In this document: positions 1 through 10,591 of the stretch, in pieces
Layout of the letters: each line of letters starts with the position of its first letter
Numbering within the stretch: the first letter of the stretch is position 1
NCBI GenBank assembly: GCA_018105865.1
Contig: JACLAT010000044.1
Coordinates: 372,001-436,000 of the forward strand
Direction of reading: 5' to 3'
DNA: 64,000 nt
From: Metaphire vulgaris
Taxonomy: Eukaryota; Annelida; Clitellata; Crassiclitellata; Megascolecidae
Program-made: the position numbers and the translations under genes
Notes under the pieces: generated by a model
Told to the model about the DNA's origin: nothing
The model's database searches: none
Seen by the model: only the letters and a program-made list of their open reading frames with translations

Positions 1-5
1 GGCCA

Positions 6-1567
6 CCCAAATGTCGATCCTTTATAAAGGATGCTAGGCACTTATGGGTGCATAAATGTCTAACTAATACTTCCACGAAGCAGTGTGTGCAAGCATTGTA
101 TATTTGCAAATTGTTTGATTTTTCTTAAGAACTTCATGGAAATATGTTATAAACAAAAAATGCATCAACTGAATCTTCCAAATGTCATGTGTCAGCCATC
201 AATTAGCACCAGGAATTAGCAATAAGCGGTTAGCATCACTCTCGATGAAAGTCAATGAAGCAGTCTTTAGGATGTAAGCCAACATTGCACTTCAAGGCAA
301 ACAAAATGGGCTTTCTTCTTGTAAAGCTGACTTACTTTCTGCTTTTCAATGTATGAAACCAGATGGTCTTTGCCATCATAACGGACACTCAACTGAACCC
401 TTCTGTCTAGAACCATTAGCTGCCCAATCGGTCCTCTAATTTGGAGTCTCTAAGCATAACACTTGCTATAGACTAACAATATCTCGTCTGAAGGACAGAT
501 AATTGAGGCAACAAGAAGTATCTGCAGGTGATAGTTTGTATATGTAATAAGCATTCTGAGTAGCAACATCGACCATCTGGATAAATAGTGGCCATCACAC
601 TTCTTGGACCTGAGGGAAATTCTGTAGCAACCCACATTCTGGTCCATGCGATCCGTGCCTCCCATGTGCAGATTGTAGCATTTGATGGTTGCTGGCTGGA
701 TAACTTCTATCACCTTCTTCTGGGCTGTTGACCATCTTTTCACTTTCTCAACTGGATGAATGTCATGCAAGTTGGAAGCCATGGTCACAGGGCTGTTGTC
801 GTGGCATTGGTTGATGATGAATTTTCCGGTTGCATCATAATTGTAGTCAAAGTGTCCTCTTTCTTTCTTCTTCATGTCAGATGGTGATATAAAAGGGCAT
901 CTGTCCGTTCAGTTGACGCACAGAGTGCCAGTTGCTCCAATATTCCTGAGAGTGAGGTAATCCAAGAGTCGTGGCAATGTGGAAAAATTATCAAAATACA
1001 GTCTGTAAGTTGGCCCAGGTGGCAAAGATTTGGCCAAGTTTATGACAACTGACCCTCCAAGACCCAGATCTTGGTGTGCCATGGAACCTTTGCTCTCGTA
1101 GAGCTCAAACTGTGGTGTGATGCATGTAAATCATGTAAGCCATTGAGACCAATGGTTGATGTATACTGTATAATGTGTGACCCCAGATATGCCTAGCATC
1201 CTTTATAAAGGATGGTACAAATCTGGCGCCTAAAAAATCTTGTGCAGAAAATATGATGAAGCTGCCATTGACATGAGTACTAATAGATGTCAAATCACAT
1301 TGTTGAACTAAATTTAGCTCTTTATGGTGAAATTTTAGAAAAATTACAACACACCTTTTGTCAGCTATAGTTACAGGTGACAAAAACAGCTTTCAACTCT
1401 GAATCAAGATTTAAAATGTGAAAATATTCAGAACCAAAACACTTTTCTTAAAAGGTCACTTATTCAGTGAAGTCAATATAGAATTTCAATGCAAAAAATC
1501 TTCATTGGCATAAATAAGTAAGTAAAAAACCAACCATCCTTTATAAAGGATCGTAGGCATATATGGG
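6..1567 (-). mobile_element. piggyBac-like DNA transposon, decayed
   Basis: The right end reads ...GGCATATATGGG and abuts a TTAA (1568-1571), the piggyBac target. The left end near position 6 begins CCCAAATG and carries the same subterminal block. A perfect 16-bp palindrome, ATCCTTTATAAAGGAT, occurs at 17-32, 1198-1213 and 1536-1551. The middle copy is inverted relative to the right one, so 1182-1567 looks like a MITE-like sub-unit with its own inverted ends. The element encloses a transposase relic on the - strand. The left TTAA is not preserved in the few bases visible. The piggyBac assignment is secure from the transposase; the exact left boundary is not. Confidence 0.75.
236..1117 (-). 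pseudogene. piggyBac transposase relic (C-terminal half)
   Basis: piggyBac transposases cut and paste DNA at TTAA using three aspartates. Reading leftward from about 1117, the relic shows FELYESKG, then YFDNFFTLP (the DN-F-T block around the second catalytic Asp), then YNLHMGGTDRMDQN (the G-G-x-D block with the third Asp), and finally the Cys-rich tail CNVGLHPKDCFIDFHRE before a stop at 236-238. An in-frame TGA lies just upstream of the codons for MKKKERGHFDY. A frameshift lies between the stretch ending at 450 and the Cys-rich tail. The N-terminal part is missing beyond about 1117, where the internal inverted copy begins. The relic is inactive; the family call is firm. Confidence 0.85.
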
Positions 1568-1571
1568 TTAA

Positions 1572-2803
1572 TGGGTGCCATAATTTAAGCCAGGGTTGTC
1601 CAACTGGCGGCCCGCGGGCTGGATCCGGCCCGCGGGCCAGTTTCATCCGGCCCGCCACCGAGTTTGGGAAAATAACAATTTTAGCTATAGGGCCGGTTAC
1701 TACCATTATTTTATAGGACTATACTAGGACTAGAAGGTTACTAATTGCTTACTTATCCACACTCCACAGGTTACGGCGGTTATTAAACTTACTTATTTCC
1801 TACTTATTACTAACTTACTTACATTAGTCATCTCGCTGCAAGTCTCGTTCTCGCTCAGTTAAAATTTGACGCCGTTTTGAGCAGTTTGCTGACGTAATAA
1901 CACTCGTTTCTTGTATACAACCTGGCGCCACAAGTATTGATATTGACATTGCTGATATTGTTAGAGAAAACCCTTTTCCGCAGTGCTCGCACTAGATTAG
2001 AAAGTCTCAATTCAATAGAATAGATTAAAATTGAACAGAATCAATCGAATGACTGTCACTAGTGTTACTAAGTTTAACTAGACACCGAGTCGGTAGAATA
2101 CAGTGATACAGTTTATACTTACTTACTTACTTACTACTTAATTTTAACTGGAATACTATGTTAAAAGGATAATATTATAGCAATATAGCTGTCTATAGCA
2201 TTTACCACCGAAGAGTTTTTTATTTCTTGGTTAAAACTCAGTCTTATACTACGTGCAGTTGTATATAGGCTAGTCTTATTTTATAACAGTTTTATATGGC
2301 ATACCATACATATATCATAATTATGCCATCTATTTAATGCTACATCTTGCTTGGCCCGCCAAGGGCCTAAGCATTTCTGTGCGGCCCGCGATAGCATGAA
2401 GGTTGGACAACGCTATTTTTAAGCTTTGGAAAAAGACTTCAATATTGTGGACTGACAACATTACAAAGGAGATGAGAGAGGGGGATTTGTTAGAAACATA
2501 CAAAATAATGACTGGGAAAGTAGATGTGCCATACGATCGATTCTTTACATTGGCACACTATAACAGCACAAGAGGCCACAAATGCAAATTGTTTAAGCAG
2601 AAGTCCAAGAAAGAACAAATTTTTGGTGCAAGGGTTGTGGACAAATGGAACAGTTTGGACGAGATGGGAGTGACAGTTGAAACAGTAAACGGATTCAAAG
2701 GCTATCTCGATAAACTAGTTTATTGAATGCAGATGGTTACATCAGTGGTTTTCACACAGGCTTACTAAGTCTTAGCCTCCTAAACCACTTAAAATCACAT
2801 TAT
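1572..2803 (+). mobile_element. CR1-like LINE, 3' fragment split by a hAT
   Basis: The bases 1572-1590 (ATGGGTGCCATAATTTAAGC region) and 2425-2803 together match a continuous stretch of the two other CR1-like copies in this window (6033-7690 and 15358-16605, opposite strand). The 3' part encodes the conserved C-terminal RT extension, with WTDNITKEMREGDLLETYKIM and later VVDKWNSLDEMGV, ending at a stop at 2724-2726. The 3' end reads AAATCACATTATTATA. The copy is broken by the hAT at 1591-2416 and bounded on the left by the piggyBac TTAA. Confidence 0.85.
1591..2416. mobile_element. Non-autonomous hAT element
   Basis: Left terminus CAGGGTTGTCCAACTGGCGG and right terminus ...GGTTGGACAACGCT are inverted copies. 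Subterminal G+C-rich blocks (GGCCCGCGGGC) are typical of hATs of this type. The flanking octamers ATTTAAGC (1583-1590) and TTTTAAGC (2417-2424) are a 7/8 target-site duplication. Removing the element restores the CR1-like sequence on both sides. The interior is A+T-rich and has no transposase remnant that I recognise. Confidence 0.8.
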
Positions 2804-3321
2804 TATAACGTCCTTCAGCCTCCAAAATAGCAGCCTCAGCCGAAAAAGCCGTGTCGTAGCCAATGGACGCGTTGCAGCTCCAGCAAGTCCCGGGGAGGAC
2901 GACAGATTCATATAGCGCCAGTTCAACAGACGAAACGGAGTACCGTTTAACAGCCCTCGCCGCTCAAAAATGTCGCGTCCGCGCTACGAAAGCAGGTCAT
3001 TACGATACACCTATGGCTTAACAGTCCTAACTGTATATGTCCAATTCAATCAACGTTTGAAACGACTTTATATGTAGGGCATCAGAAAGCTTGCTTAAAC
3101 ATAGGCCTAATATCATATACGAACAATTAAAAATAAACTATATCTAAACGTAAGAGCAGCTGAAGTGTTGTCAGTGAACAGAGGTTCCTATAGTCAACAA
3201 CCGCGGTCGGGCTGACAGTAATGGCTGCTTTTCTGTCAGACCCAGGGTGTCCCTTTTCTTTATGACGTTGTCCAAGCCTGAGTGTGAACTTCCGGAGCAT
3301 CTATGAAATGTTTAAGTTCCG
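2804..3321. other. No gene recognised
   Basis: Unique-looking sequence between the end of the CR1-like fragment and the next hAT. I see no open frame of note, no splice-flanked exon and no repeat shared with the rest of the window. Confidence 0.4.
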
Positions 3322-3329
3322 CATACTAT

Positions 3330-3647
3330 CAGGCCCTCCGAGAGGGGGGCAACTGCACAGGGGCCCGGCGGTCTGGAGGGGGCCCGGGCCGATGATGAAT
3401 ATGTATAATTAACAATAAAATGAATAATAACACTAAAGAATGGTTAAAATGTTAGTTCAGCAGAGGGGCCCGGCGAGCACAAGGGGCCCGGGACACAGTG
3501 CTAAATGGCCAAAAAAAAGGTCGTCAACACTTAGCACTTATAAGAAACGGCTGACGAGCAAAAAAAAAAAGGTCGCCAAGAAATTCTGACGAAAAGGGCC
3601 CGTCGGCTATTCTGCACAGGGGCCCGGAATTTCTCTCGGAGGGCCTG
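3330..3647. mobile_element. hAT MITE (318 bp)
   Basis: 15-bp perfect terminal inverted repeats CAGGCCCTCCGAGAG (3330-3344 and, inverted, 3633-3647). They are flanked by an exact 8-bp duplication CATACTAT (3322-3329 and 3648-3655). The interior has repeated GGGGCCCGG blocks and no coding capacity. Confidence 0.93.
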
Positions 3648-3670
3648 CATACTATACGACGTCGACGTCG

Positions 3671-3716
3671 GGCGGGCGTCCCACGCCGCATTCGGATGCG
3701 GCGTGGGACGCCCGCC
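3671..3716. repeat. Perfect 21-bp-arm hairpin
   Basis: Two perfectly complementary 21-nt arms (3671-3691 and 3696-3716), about 80% G+C, separated by the tetranucleotide TCGG. It lies 15 bp beyond the right target duplication of the adjacent MITE and is not part of it. Confidence 0.9.
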
Positions 3717-3997
3717 GAGGAAATAGGCCCGCCAGCTGTTCAAGCTGGCGCTGTTTCGGCGACAGCCGTCGAGGATGTGACATTAGAAATCGCCGGTCGC
3801 CAGAGACCCAGCGATCCAAGCAGCCAAAGCGCCGCTCGTAGACTCACGTCGCTGGTGCGACGTCAGACTTCGGTAATGGCCACCTCTCTAGTGATTTCAG
3901 CGGTCCAAGTGCCGTTCATGTGACTCACGTGACGTCAGAAGTCCGCATTTCTCCAGCGGCTTCAGCAGCCACGCACCACTCATTGACTCACTCCGTC

Positions 3998-4161
<164 letters not shown>

Positions 4162-4950
4162 AAGCGCATACCATTTTGGGCCGTTGCGATTGTACGCCAT
4201 AACTGTTTATTCTGCGCACATTGGAAGGCTTCGGACACTGGTAATCCACAGTCCCCATGCATGTGAAGTCAAACCATCTAATATTCAAAAGTCTACGTTG
4301 AGCCTTAGTGTACTTCAAGACTTTTCCACTCTTGACCAGTCATCGTCCAAGTCTCACTTCCAATATAAGAGTGTTGAGGGTAGAAGACATGCGTACATCC
4401 GAAACTTAGTTTGCAGGCTCAACCGACGTTGCTGCCATATATAATGGATAAGATTATTTGTACAATACTTTTCCGTTATGAAAAGTCAGAGACATTCGCT
4501 TAGCAGAGTTTGATAATGTTTAATGGGCGAACTGCTCAAATTGCAATTGAATACTAAATATTTAATACAAATGTTTAAAGTCTTAAACGTAACATTTCTA
4601 TTGCCTACATTATTACTATTTCAAACAGTTTCAATGTTCAGATTTCTACAACATAATTTAGTGTCCGAAAACCCATCACCGAAAAACTCTAACTGATCAT
4701 CTACTGCCGACTGATCCCAGTTCCGACTCGGACTCCGACCGACTCCGACTGACTACAATATCTTTGCATTCCTATTATATCTGAAAGTCGTACCCTCTGT
4801 ATGTCAGTGTCTATGTCCGTGTCCATCTGTTTGTCCGTATCTGCCACGTCGACAATTCTCTATCATAGCTCAAAGTTTGATTTAACGTCAGCATGAACTG
4901 GTGAAATTCTACCATTGTTCTAGGATTGCCATTGTTTTAAAATGCCAGAT
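4162..4950 (-). other. Mostly unassigned; weak RT-like trace
   Basis: The - strand between about 4160 and 4440 reads in broken frames like the C-terminal SETWT-type segment of a LINE reverse transcriptase (GSETWTM). It is short and frame-shifted, so I treat it as a weak hint. The remainder to 4950 shows nothing I can assign. Confidence 0.25.
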
Positions 4951-4954
4951 CTAT

Positions 4955-4986
<32 letters not shown>

Positions 4987-5029
4987 CGTGTATCGTGGCC
5001 GACAGACAGACATCGAGAATATATATATA

Positions 5030-5080
<51 letters not shown>
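4955..5080. repeat. Compound microsatellite with Helitron-end fragment
   Basis: (GTCT)n, then (TC)n, then about 35 bp unique, then (TA)n to 5080. The unique part (about 5000-5020), read on the - strand, is ATTCTCGATGTCTGTCTG. It matches the 5' terminus of the Helitron at 48064, so this is probably a small inverted Helitron-end fragment that seeded the TA array. Confidence 0.75.
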
Positions 5081-5084
<4 letters not shown>

Positions 5085-6031
5085 TTAGGAAAGATCACTT
5101 GTAAAATGATCTTGATCAAAGATCAAGATCACTAGAGAGAAATTGATCTAAGATCAAGATCAAAGATCACTAGAGTATAAATGATCTAAGATCAAGATCA
5201 CTTTTAAAAGTGATCTAAGATCAAAGATCATACAAATATAGTTATTATATCATGTATGACGTATCACGTATGATAACGATACAAATGTCCACTGTACGAT
5301 GCATGTAAACTTTTGCAATACTAAGTTACTAACACAACTGAAAACAGTTCATAACAATTTTAGCAACTAACTGTCAGTTCACAGTCAGTGTTAAACACGC
5401 AGTTCATTTTCAGCATGAGCAGACGCTCAAACGTTGCGTCAGACAACCTGTTTCTTCGCGGTGTAGCTATCAAACCTCCAATACTAAAAAGTCTTTCGAC
5501 AGGCGCAGAAGATGGCAGGGTTGTCCTATATTTCACAAATGCTGCCTTGACATGTGGGTATGCCAACAAGCTAGAAAGTTCCTTATTTGGGTTATTCAGG
5601 TAGTGCATGACCTCTATCTTGACTGCATTTTCACGACCAGTTGCAACTGAGCAAGCCCCTGAGTCCCAGTGGCAGTGCCAGTACTAATGTCAGGGCCATG
5701 CCCATAATCCTCATCATCTGCACTGGCTGCACTAACATGTAACTTTGTAACATGTAACTTTGTAACATAATCATTGAGGTCCGAATGCTTGATTTGTCCG
5801 CCATTTTACTCAATACACATAGAAGTGCTTTGATTGACTTAGTTGGGAGAATACATATAATTTGATCTTTGATCTTCTGTTGATAATAAAGATCAAAATC
5901 ACTGAAAAGGTGATTTAAAATCAGAGTCAAAGATCACTAGTAAAAGTGATCTAGATCAAGGATCAAAGATCATGAATTGTGATCTTAGATCGTGATCTTT
6001 GATCTTTTGATCTAAGATCACTCCTAACACT
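5081..6031 (-). mobile_element. hAT element inserted in a TA array
   Basis: Termini AGTGTTAGGA (5081) and TCCTAACACT (6022-6031) are inverted copies, bordered by TATATATA on both sides, which fits an 8-bp target duplication within TA repeats. Subterminal regions are full of the motif GATCTAAGATCA in both orientations, a typical hAT subterminal repeat pattern. A transposase C-terminus lies inside on the - strand. Confidence 0.8.
5360..5608 (-). pseudogene. hAT transposase C-terminal dimerisation domain
   Basis: The 82-residue open frame contains PSSAPVERLFSIGG followed by RNRLSDATFERLLMLKMN. This is the classic hAT C-terminal dimerisation/insertion-domain signature (S-S-x-x-x-E-R-x-F-S...R-x-x-L). 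The rest of the transposase upstream (5631-5930) is too decayed to follow. It sits inside the element defined by the AGTGTTAGG termini, so it is probably that element's own enzyme. Confidence 0.85.
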
Positions 6032-6032
6032 G

Positions 6033-7690
6033 TATATATATATAATGTGATTTTAAGTGGTTTAGGAGACAAGTAAACCTAGTTTATCGAGATAGCCTTT
6101 GAATCCGTTGACTGTTTCAACTGTCACTCCCACCTCGTCCAAACTGTACCATTTGTCCACAACCCTTGCAATAAAATTTTTTTTTCTTGGACCAACCCTC
6201 TGCTTAAACAATTTGCGTTTGTGCCCTCTTGTGCTGCTATAGTGTGCCAATGTAAAGAATCGATCGTATGGCACATCTACTTTTCCAGTCATTATTTTGT
6301 GTGTTTTCATCAAATCCCCCTCTCTCTTCTCCTTTCTAATGTTGTCAGTCCACAAAATTGAAGTCTTTTTTCGTAGCTTAAATTATGGCACCCATTGACC
6401 ATCGCCGTTGCTCGTTTTTGCACTTTTTCTAAAAGCTCTATATCTTTTTTCAAGAATGGATTCCATGCCTGAACACAGTATTCTAGATGAGGCCTTACTA
6501 ATGACTTATAAATTTTTATGATTATATCTTTGTCTCGACTCACTATTGTCCTTTTCATCATTTCCAACATTTTGTTACCCTTTTTTGCTGCCTCCATGCA
6601 TTGGTGAGATGGATTCATACTTCTATGGATGATTACCCCAAGTCTCTTTCTTTTTCTGTTGTGGTTAGAACCTTTCCCCCTAAAGAATATTAATGACCAT
6701 TATTAGATTTTTCAACATGTATTACAGAACATTTATCAATATTGAAAAGCATCTGCCAGTCCACAGACCACTGAAACAATTTCCTTAGATCTCCCTTTAA
6801 AATGTGAGCATCATCCACCGAATTTATATTTTTACATATCTTTGTATCATCGGCAAACTTTGACATTTTTGGTAGTAATCCTTCATCGATATCATTTATA
6901 TATATTAGAAAAAGCAATGGCCCCAGCACTGAGCCTTGAGGCACTCCACTAATAACTCTTGCCCATTCTGAATGGCCTTTCCTAATGCCAAACTTCTGTC
7001 TTTTTCCCTTCAACCAATTTTGAATCCATCTGAGAATGTTTCCCCTTATTCCACAAGCCTTTAGTTTGTCAGCCAGCCTTATGTGTGGCACTTTGTCAAG
7101 AGCTTTGGCAAAATCTAAATATATTACGTCTACAGCCTTGCCATCATCTTGTTTATTAAAAACCTCATCCTAAATGTCCAACAGGTTGGTCAGGCATGAA
7201 CGACCCTTTGTAAATCCGTGCTGACTATATATCGTTAACAATTTTATGCTTAGTCAAATGTTCCAAAATGCTCTCTTTCAGTATTTTTCCATAACTTTAC
7301 CGATTGCAGAAGTTAGACTTACTGGTCTGTAATTGCTTGGTTCACTTCGTTTTCCCTTCTTGAACAGTGGGCTGACTAATGCATCTCTCCAGTCTTGTGG
7401 TACTACTCTAGTTCTGAGTGATGAATTGATTATCAAAGCAATTGCATGTCCTATTTCGTTTCGAACCTCGTCAAGAAATTTCGGATGTAAGCCATCTAAT
7501 CCTGGGCTCTTGTCACTATTTAAATTGGTCAAAACCTTGATAACACATTCTTTTGTACACATTATATCTGTTAGCATTTCTTCTTCGTTTCCATCGGACA
7601 CAATTTTGGCTTCTAGTATAGTACTTGTATTTTCCTCTGCAAATACTGAAAAAATAGTTGTTTATAATCTGTGCAGTTTCTACATCGTCT
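6033..7690 (-). mobile_element. CR1-like LINE, 5'-truncated, with RT remains
   Basis: Reading right to left, the start of RT shows INNYFFSVF (about 7670). RT motif 1-2 follows with NLNSDKSPGLDGLHPKFL and YRPVSLTSAIGKVMEK (7278-7601). Next come YLDFAKAF (motif A), VISGVPQGSVLGPLLF (motif B) and FADDT (motif C) in 6690-7140, then the C-terminal extension with YEKRLQFCGLTTLERRRERG and VVDKWYSLDEVGV (6062-6618). Several frameshifts and stops separate these blocks. The 3' end is AAATCACATTATATATA near 6033. The endonuclease half is absent, as usual for 5'-truncated insertions. Confidence 0.9.
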
Positions 7691-7990
7691 GTTATTTATA
7701 TTTAACATAAGAATTTATCGTTATAAAGCGTCTGTGCATAAATATGGATAGCGTAAAATCATGCAGTGATAAAACGCGAAAACAGGCGGGGAAACTTACG
7801 TTTGTGCCTACTTGCAGGGCGCGATTTGTAGGAGGAAGTGGGGAATCTTTCCCTCCAATCCCCAACTACATCCCCCCACTGAAGTGGCTACTGACATCCC
7901 ACCCAAAGAAGTCAATCTTACCCCCTCCACTGTGACTGCTGCTGATTAAACATTTATACTTCGTCATGGCCAGACAATAAAATTGGCAGA
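7691..7990. repeat. Dispersed repeat, family unknown
   Basis: The stretch about 7815-7935 (GCGCGATTTG... CATCCCCCCACTGA...) has a diverged second copy at about 60770-60880. The shared segment includes ACTACATC-CCCCACTGA and GAAGTCAATCTT. I cannot assign it to a class; it may be the subterminal part of the hAT whose transposase follows at 7994. Confidence 0.5.
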
Positions 7991-7993
7991 TCA

Positions 7994-8296
7994 TTATTTG
8001 GTGATAGAGCAATAGTTTACCTAACAGAACTGTGCAAAGTAGATCCGTCACTAGCCTTGGATCAGTTCCGACAGTACAAGGAGAACAATGTGAAAGTAAT
8101 TGGCAATGTGCATGCTTCAGTACTCAGTAGAATTCAAATTCTGCCTATCTCATCAGCTGAATGTGAGTGGGGACTCTCGTGCATGAATATAAATGATACA
8201 CTAGTTAGAAATCAACTCGGTATTCATACACTTTCATCTCTTGTGTATGCGATGGGCGACATGCTGCCTCAGATGCACCAACTGGCAAAAAACTGA
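7994..8296 (+). pseudogene. hAT-like transposase C-terminus
   Basis: The open frame begins LFGDRAIVYLTELCK and continues through LPISSAECEWGLSCMN to RNQLGIHTLSSLVYAMG before a stop at 8294-8296. The SSAECE-G-S-MN block followed by RN-L is the C-terminal dimerisation segment found in hAT transposases of the KIAA1586/ZMYM-like branch. No start codon or upstream catalytic core is visible. It is a fragment; function is inferred from the motif only. Confidence 0.7.
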
Positions 8297-8421
8297 CAAA
8301 GCACTGTGTCAATTCCTACCATGGCAAATCTGTACAAGTGTTAATAATACTTTCTTGAATTTAGTTGCAGATTTTCAATTGTCGCAACTTGTAGTTGCAC
8401 TATTACATTTATGGTTTAAAT

Positions 8422-9244
8422 CAGGGGTGGCCAGACCTATCGTAACCAAGAGCCATTTTTGCAAATTCTACAAATCTTGAGAGTCGCATTGACTCACCCA
8501 ACTCGCAATGGGAAATCATTTTATTCATTTATTTTAAGAAATTATTATAATTCTCAATTAATTATTTAAAGTTTAATTATTAATATATGAAATTCATAAA
8601 ATCCAATCCCATATAAAATTCATAATGATGGTGAACATTATTATTGTTGTGTTTCTGCTGAAAAACCTTTAAACAGGCAAGTTTCTTTAGATCTGGTTGG
8701 TAGCTTGTAGTTGTGGTGCGAAGAAGTTCGGTCAGATGTTGGTTACTAGTTAGGCTACAGCTCGATGTTTTGATTTGATTAACTTAATTGTGGAATACAA
8801 AGATTCACAACAGTAGGTTGTTCCGAAAATGGATATAAGTCGACAACTAGCTTTCTTAAGCTAAGGATACTTGACTTCCGGCACGAGTTTTCAGAAATCC
8901 GTTACAGAATGTAACTTGTGTATCATGGCCAAATCCTGATCTTCCTGTAACTCCAACAGTTCAATTTCTGCAGCAGATGTTTCCATCAGTAGGATCAAGA
9001 ATCTTAACATCACCAACCAATCAATCAGAGTACCATATGCTTCATTTAAATTTTACAAATAAAATTAGGCCCAAGTTTTAACAATAAAAAATAAATCAAG
9101 CCACAAATTATTTTCAGCCCAGGTAGGCCCGGAAAAATTTACAACCATAAAAATTTTTGTGATTTAAAATTTTTTTCGAGAGCCGCAATTTGAACACAAA
9201 GAAGAGCCGCATGCGGCTCGCGAGCCGCGGTTTGGCCACCGTTG
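8422..9244. mobile_element. Non-autonomous hAT, long copy
   Basis: Left end CAGGGGTGGCCAGACC (8422) and right end GGTTTGGCCACCGTTG (9229-9244) are inverted copies, with GAGCCGCATGCGGCTCGCGAGCC palindromic blocks near the right end. I see no 8-bp target duplication, so one end may be eroded. A second, 5'-shortened copy of the right two-thirds is at about 21885-22349. Confidence 0.75.
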
Positions 9245-9483
9245 GTATATCCAATGCAACTGTACATATATAATATATACAATTTTACATATATACAATA
9301 TTAAAGCGTTGTTCATCTGGCGTTATTCTTTTGGATTCACATTGAACCAGCTGATGCGTATGCGTAATTCCTCGATCGTAATAAGCATATTTGTATATGT
9401 AGACTACGCTATAGCAAAGTCTGGATAATCTCTTTAAACAACTGACAATAAATGAAGTCCGAATGAATGGCGAGACTTTAGAA

Positions 9484-9795
9484 CAGGGGTGCACAACCCG
9501 TGGCCCGCGGGTCACTAGTGGCCAGAATTTGACACAAAAACGAGCTATTGCGATATAATTATGGTCATGGTAAGCTGCTACAGTCTCTTCTATAAATAAC
9601 TTGAATTGATGGCGTCTTAGACCCTTGGAACGAATGACTTCTTCTGTAGTGCTAATATGAAAGCAAGAAAACCTGCGGGGCCACTTTAAAGCCTTCGGGG
9701 GCCACTTTTCATTTAAATCCTGGAAAAGTCCGCGGGCGACAAAAAATCGCCGGCGGGCCACTAGTGACCCGCGGGCCACGGGTTGTGCACCCCTG
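9484..9795. mobile_element. hAT-like MITE with 40-bp perfect TIRs
   Basis: The first and last 40 bp (9484-9523 and 9756-9795), starting CAGGGGTGCACAACCC, are perfectly complementary. Complementarity extends five more bases outward (TAGAA / TTCTA). No direct 8-bp duplication is present. Family is inferred from the CAGGGGTG start. Confidence 0.85.
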
Positions 9796-10002
9796 TTCTA
9801 TGGGATTGACCACCTCTGATCTACTGTATAGCAAGACTGCCTTGACTGTATAGTGTGGAGAATTTTTTATGGACTGGTTCTATTGTAAATGCATTACGGC
9901 CTGCCACCCCGAGACTTGACCGTTCCTACGGGCCAGCGCCTCTTTTGTGCATAATGGACCGTTCCCGTGGACGATGTTTTGAGAGCTACGTGTTGCATTG
10001 TG

Positions 10003-10045
10003 ATTGGTTGTTGGGCGCTCCAGCTTATCCGGGCGCCTATATAAA
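10003..10045 (+). promoter_or_regulatory. Possible core promoter (CCAAT + TATA)
   Basis: An inverted CCAAT box (ATTGG, 10003-10007) lies about 30 bp upstream of TATATAAA (10038-10045). Spacing and orientation fit transcription to the right, into the hairpin array. Inference only. Confidence 0.4.
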
Positions 10046-10182
10046 CCCGTGTTTTGCATGAGTCAGCCTGACTGACTGGCGCACGGCAGTCATCCACCCA
10101 CTAATCTTTTGACTAATCTTTTGGTTAGAGGGCTAAATGAGGAGTCTTGCGTAAAAGGGGCAACTCCATAAGCTGTAGTGTT

Positions 10183-10574
10183 CAGTGGCGTAGCCAGGAT
10201 TTCCGGAAGAGGTTTTTGGTTTTGACCGTGACCAACTTTGGAAAAATCTTGACAAGCAAAAAGCGTTATCGCCTCTTTTTTCTCCGACAAGCAAAAAAAC
10301 GTTAACGCCTCTAATCTTTTCCTGACAAGCAAGAAAAGGTCCTCGCCTCTTAAACTCTTATACCTTTAACCATTTTAGCCAAGGGGCTTTGACCTCCAAA
10401 GTCGGGTAAAAATATAAAAAATGCATAGAAACTAATTAAAAATATTTTATTTTCGGCAGCCAAGTTTTCGGCAGCCAAGAGGGTTGGCTGTTTGGTTGTT
10501 TGGTTATTTGGCTGTTGGTTGCTGTTTATTTTCGGCAGTCAAGAGGGTTTGACCTCCCCTTGGCTACGCCACTG
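10183..10574. mobile_element. hAT MITE (392 bp)
   Basis: Ends CAGTGGCGTAGCCAGG and its inverted counterpart (...TTGGCTACGCCACTG), flanked by an exact octamer GTAGTGTT (10175-10182 and 10575-10582). It inserted into the unclassified element just before the hairpin array. Confidence 0.93.
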
Positions 10575-10591
10575 GTAGTGTTCTATATTCG

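Noticed and set aside
9285..9779. 164-residue frame on the - strand
   Set aside because: It runs through the MITE with 40-bp inverted repeats; its Arg-rich ends are the TIRs.
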